Shown: positions 60,143 to 64,000 of the stretch, piece after piece
Layout: each line of letters starts with the position of its first letter
Position numbering within the stretch: position 1 is the stretch's first letter
DNA from: Isoetes taiwanensis
Taxonomy: Eukaryota > Streptophyta > Lycopodiopsida > Isoetales > Isoetaceae
Assembly (NCBI GenBank): GCA_021234155.1
Contig: JAJEKV010000012.1
Span: 10,322,448-10,386,447, forward strand
Length of the DNA: 64,000 nucleotides
Direction of reading: 5' to 3'
Made by a program: the position numbers and the translations under genes
Notes under the pieces: model-generated
What the model saw: only the letters and a program-made list of their open reading frames with translations
What the model was told of the DNA's origin: nothing
Databases searched by the model: none

Positions 60143-63100
60143 TGTTGGGTGGATCTCCACCGTGTCAAAACTAAATCCCCACAATAAAGTAGCATTGAAA
60201 TTTGCAACCAACAATCTAATACTTGGGTGCTCATGATTCACTTCTGTTTGTTGGTCAAGCATCGTGTTTATATTTCTTCCTTTTCTTAGCCATGTTCCCA
60301 TCTCATTTAAAGTAGTAAGGCTTCTTAGCCATGTTCCCATGCTCATTTAAAGTAGCAAGGCTTTGAGAGCCCCAAAAAATCATGCAATTCAGATCAAAGT
60401 TGTTGTGCCTAAACAATAGCATGAGCAATATTGCTTTCATATTAGGGTATTTTGAATAGTAGCAAGTGCAATCTTGCCTTCTATATTGGGCTTACATAAA
60501 TCAAAGCCAGACGCTTTACTTTTATTTGGGATCCATTCAAATAGAAGTTCCTCTTCTTAGACCAAATTCTGTAGATAGTTTTGAACATCAAGAGTGTGAG
60601 ATCTTTTAATAATTGTTATGGAAAGCTTAAGAGCAGACATGAAGGTCTGCTTCATGCTTCAGTGTATCGCCTTCATGCAAATGTGTACCGTCTTCTTGCA
60701 AGTGTTCTGGTCCCTCATATGCTACTTCTTTCTTACATTTGCAATCAAATAGAAGACAATTTTTTCCTTTTATGTTCCTTTGATCCCAAGAAAAAAGAGG
60801 ATTCCACATTAACATTCTAGTGGCCAAAGTAACATTACATGTTAATCATCTGCAAAAAACATTAATAATAATTGCCAAGAATCACCTGCAAAGATGATTC
60901 TATATCAGAGCTATTGATACCATATGCAAGAGGAGAATTAGTGATAGAATGCAACAAAGAGAATTTACCTTGTTAGAGTTGCAAGGTTCCGAAACTATAT
61001 CCTATTGCAACTTCAATGCATTCATATTGCAACTTCAATGCATAAAAGTAACGGAAGAAAATACAAAACTCTTACATCATAAAAAAAAGGAGATGTTCAA
61101 TTTTAAGTCTATAAACATGCTACATTTGAGACTCACCCTTTGCCATCTCTACACTTCATTTGCAAAAAATGTCAAGCAAATGCAAAGCAACGGCAGCTTA
61201 TGGGAAAAAACTCAGCCATAACTATAACACCAAAAAAGAAGTAGCAGTTAATAAGAAAATTGTGCTCCATGAGAAAATTATGCTCCATTATAATAGTTTT
61301 TGCCATGAGAAAAGGATGCATGCCAGGAATAGTGCCTTAGTTCCAAACTCAAGTCCTATCGAAGACATAATACTGGCACATTATTTGCTTTTGTAATTTT
61401 TTTTTTTTTTGTTATTGAAACTGTCTAGTCACCATCAATGCATTAACTTTGCTACTTGAAAAACAATGCTTTATAAAGGCGAATGGGTGGGTGGGGGTGG
61501 AAGGAAGGAAGGAAGGAAGAGACTTTTCGCGTCCACGAGCCCAATCGGGCTATGGGACCGAGAACAAACAAAGGGGCGGAAGCCCCACGAAGAACCGTGG
61601 GCGAAGCCCAAGCAAAAACCAATCAAAACATGGGGACGGCCCGTTACAAAAACATGGGGACAAAGCCCGTTATCACTCAAAACCCGGGGCTAGACCAAGG
61701 CGCCCGGGGATCGAGTTGGCCATTGATCCCTAATGATAGCTCGACCGCCTCAGTACCGCGCCCATTTCTTTGCGGCAGCCCTCCTCGGACCCGGCACAAT
61801 TCCTCTTCCGTCTGCACAGCCGCACCGGAGTCAAATCTTCCTGCTTGAGAAGGTGGTCCCCTTCAAATGATTGCCATGTCGCAAGGCGTGCGGCTGAAAG
61901 AGCATTTTGAAAGCAAACCAAAAGAGATGGCGAGGGCCGGACGGAACGTCTTTCCCACCCGTATCTTGAAAGGATGCCGTCGGCATGGATGTGCATCTCT
62001 TGAGCAAAAAGAGGCCGCCGCTCTCGTGGGGGGTCAAATCACCCGGCTCCCAAGGCCCACAATGCGCAGAGAAAGGGCGGCGGAGTGAGCCGCGGGCCGC
62101 ATCAAAGATCGGGGAGCGGGACCTCGCCGCTACTGGACGGGGGCGGCAAATCCTCCGGAGGAGGTTGTGCGGAACATGGAGATCGGTGGTCACGTCATAG
62201 GCGCACCACTCGGCCATGCATGGGAGGGCCCTCAGAGTCACGGCCGGTGACCCACCAGGAATCGGCCGGGCCGTGCCCTCTGCACCGTGCGCAGCAATTT
62301 AGTAATCGGGACCTGCCGCCAAAGAGCAATCGGGCAGACGCCTTGGTGAGAGTGGCAAAGGGTGGTTTGGACGTGTGGATCCCATCAAGTACCCCCGGAG
62401 GCAAGCACTGGAGCTGAGCATCAAGGATGTCCAAAGTCGCATGACTAAAGAGGCATGGGGGACCGGTGGTGCCGTAAGAGGGGTATTTGGGGCCCAACCG
62501 ATGGGGCTGTCCAGAAGGTAAGGCGCAATCGTGGGGTCATAGGGCCGGGACGGGACTGGCTCAGGCAGCCGAATGAAATTCTTCTCCTTACGGGTCTCCG
62601 GGCCATACGTTTGATCCTACGGGCCATGCTGAGAACAAGGCAACGTTAAAAGGGTGCCAAGGTTGGGCCGGGTCTCCGGCTGCCTAGAAGGTGCTTAGAA
62701 TCTAATTTGGGGACTCGAAGCGGGGCAGTGAGCACCTTTTGGGCGTTTGGGGTTTTCGGGGCTAGAGAGATTGTAAACCCTAGGAGAGAGAAAGCGAGAA
62801 GGGGCAAATCAAGGGGTCTATGCAAGAGCAGTTGAGGGCGGCGATCTTCGAGAGCAATAGTGGGACCCAAAACAGTCCAAAACAATTCAAAGCAATCCAA
62901 AACTTGGTACCTACGGCCGATGCTGTGGATGGAAATCTTGGCTGGACCAGCTCCAATTCTGGATCTTGATGCTAACTCTCTAGTGCGGAGTTTACGAGCA
63001 TGGCCTCAAAGGGCTTGAGCTTAGGCGCCTGGGGGAGGGTGGGTGGGTGGGTGTGTATTTGGTTGGGGGGTGTGCCTTTAAAGAAAATGGCATTCTTGAT

Positions 63101-64000
63101 AATCAAAGTTCAACTTGGGTTTCCTTCAGTCCGATTGTGTCCATGATAACGTCCCCTAAGAGTGATCCTATGAGTTGGTACCCTATGGATCCTAGAGGTA
63201 TGTTTGAGGAACTTTTAGAGACAGAAAATGAGATTGTGCTTGCCAGTAGATACGCCACTCAAATGGCTTGCCACAATAACTATATATCTTTGAATGTGAA
63301 ATATACATGCACAGAAAGGCATTGGAAATAATACACGATAGAGGACTGGATGTAGACGTTAATTAGAATAATAAAGGGGATGGGGATCTACCCAGCATCT
63401 TGAAGAAAGAATGAGGAGAATTACCATTGTGCTCTTATATGATGCATAAAATAGGCATTGTAGAGGGGTTGCTGAATCACAAATTTACTCAGCTCTTCCA
63501 TAGCTTTCCCTAATTCAATAAATTACTGGCCCATAATACCTGACAATCATAAGATGATTTACTTTACTGAAAATGTACTTAGCAGAATTTCAGACTTGAA
63601 ACATGCTAACAAAGCAGTAGGCAGACTACTATAAAAGTTGCAAATAAAACCACATTGAACTATTCTTTGAAGGAGGTTTGCAAATTCAACACTTTATGCC
63701 ATCTTGCTAGATGTACCTTATACAGAAGAAATAGAAAGGAGCAATAGCCATGTGCAACAATCGGGATCAAAACAATAAGCATCCAAACATGAAAAAATAC
63801 CATGGCTAGAGAAAGAAAATATAAGATGAGTCACCGGGTACCTTGTCCATGGTTTCTTTGGCGTGTAACTTCATTGTTTGAGCCAAAAACAACAATCGGA
63901 ACCTAAATGAAGGTAAAAGCAAGCAATCACCACGAAAAGGTAGTGTAATTCCAAATTTAAATGTGACCAAGCAAAAATATTATCTTTATCCACAACAGTT
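60143..64000 (+). repeat. Large duplicated segment, copy 2 (cut by the window edge)
   Basis: Homologous to 19880-23749 in the same orientation, offset by about 40.26 kb. The AT-rich parts are nearly identical, whereas the GC-rich block (61500-62860) carries many small insertions and deletions relative to copy 1. Copy 2 starts directly after the right arm of the CACTA block. Confidence 0.88.

Overview
The window is plant nuclear DNA, most likely from an angiosperm with a large, repeat-rich genome. The evidence is a Dof-type zinc finger, a fragment of plastid-type biotin carboxylase with spliced exons, LTR retrotransposons primed by initiator-Met tRNA, and CACTA (En/Spm) transposase fragments. 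I cannot name the species. There are almost no intact ordinary genes: nearly everything is a mobile element, a remnant of one, or a large repeat.

Layout. 1-6150 is a gene-bearing island. It holds a decayed fragment of biotin carboxylase (minus strand), a small intact reading frame with a divergent Dof finger followed by a heptad-like repeat (plus strand, 1665-2381), and a complete non-autonomous LTR element (2737-5120, minus strand, target duplication GAAAA) that carries non-retroviral reading frames. 6151-15383 is a large LTR element without recognisable gag or pol. Its 3' LTR is cut and joined tail-to-tail to the 3' LTR of a related element lying in the opposite orientation (15384 to about 18780). 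19880-23749 is one copy of a segment that reappears at 60143-64000. 24522-29502 is a CACTA-like element with terminal inverted repeats and a 3-bp target duplication; inside it is an unusual chain of hairpin cassettes (27086-28356).

29924 to about 60040 looks like one or more CACTA elements, mostly read on the minus strand. A CACTA terminus and subterminal repeats lie at 29924-30425. Candidate second-ORF remnants lie at 31100-34264. A frameshifted TNP2 transposase lies at 54049-56640, with a transposase-associated domain and a SET-domain-like fragment upstream of it, and further subterminal repeats lie at 58895-60035. This block is interrupted by a 3.1-kb tandem repeat (35245-42021), two long GAA microsatellites, a duplicated gene fragment (46918-47513) and a GC-rich 1.1-kb tandem array (47825-51705).

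The elements do not form a pathway. What links them is mobile-element biology: non-autonomous elements carrying captured host sequence, nested insertion, and ectopic recombination. The parts most worth following up are the hairpin cassette array, the Dof-repeat protein, and the CACTA block with its SET-like insert.
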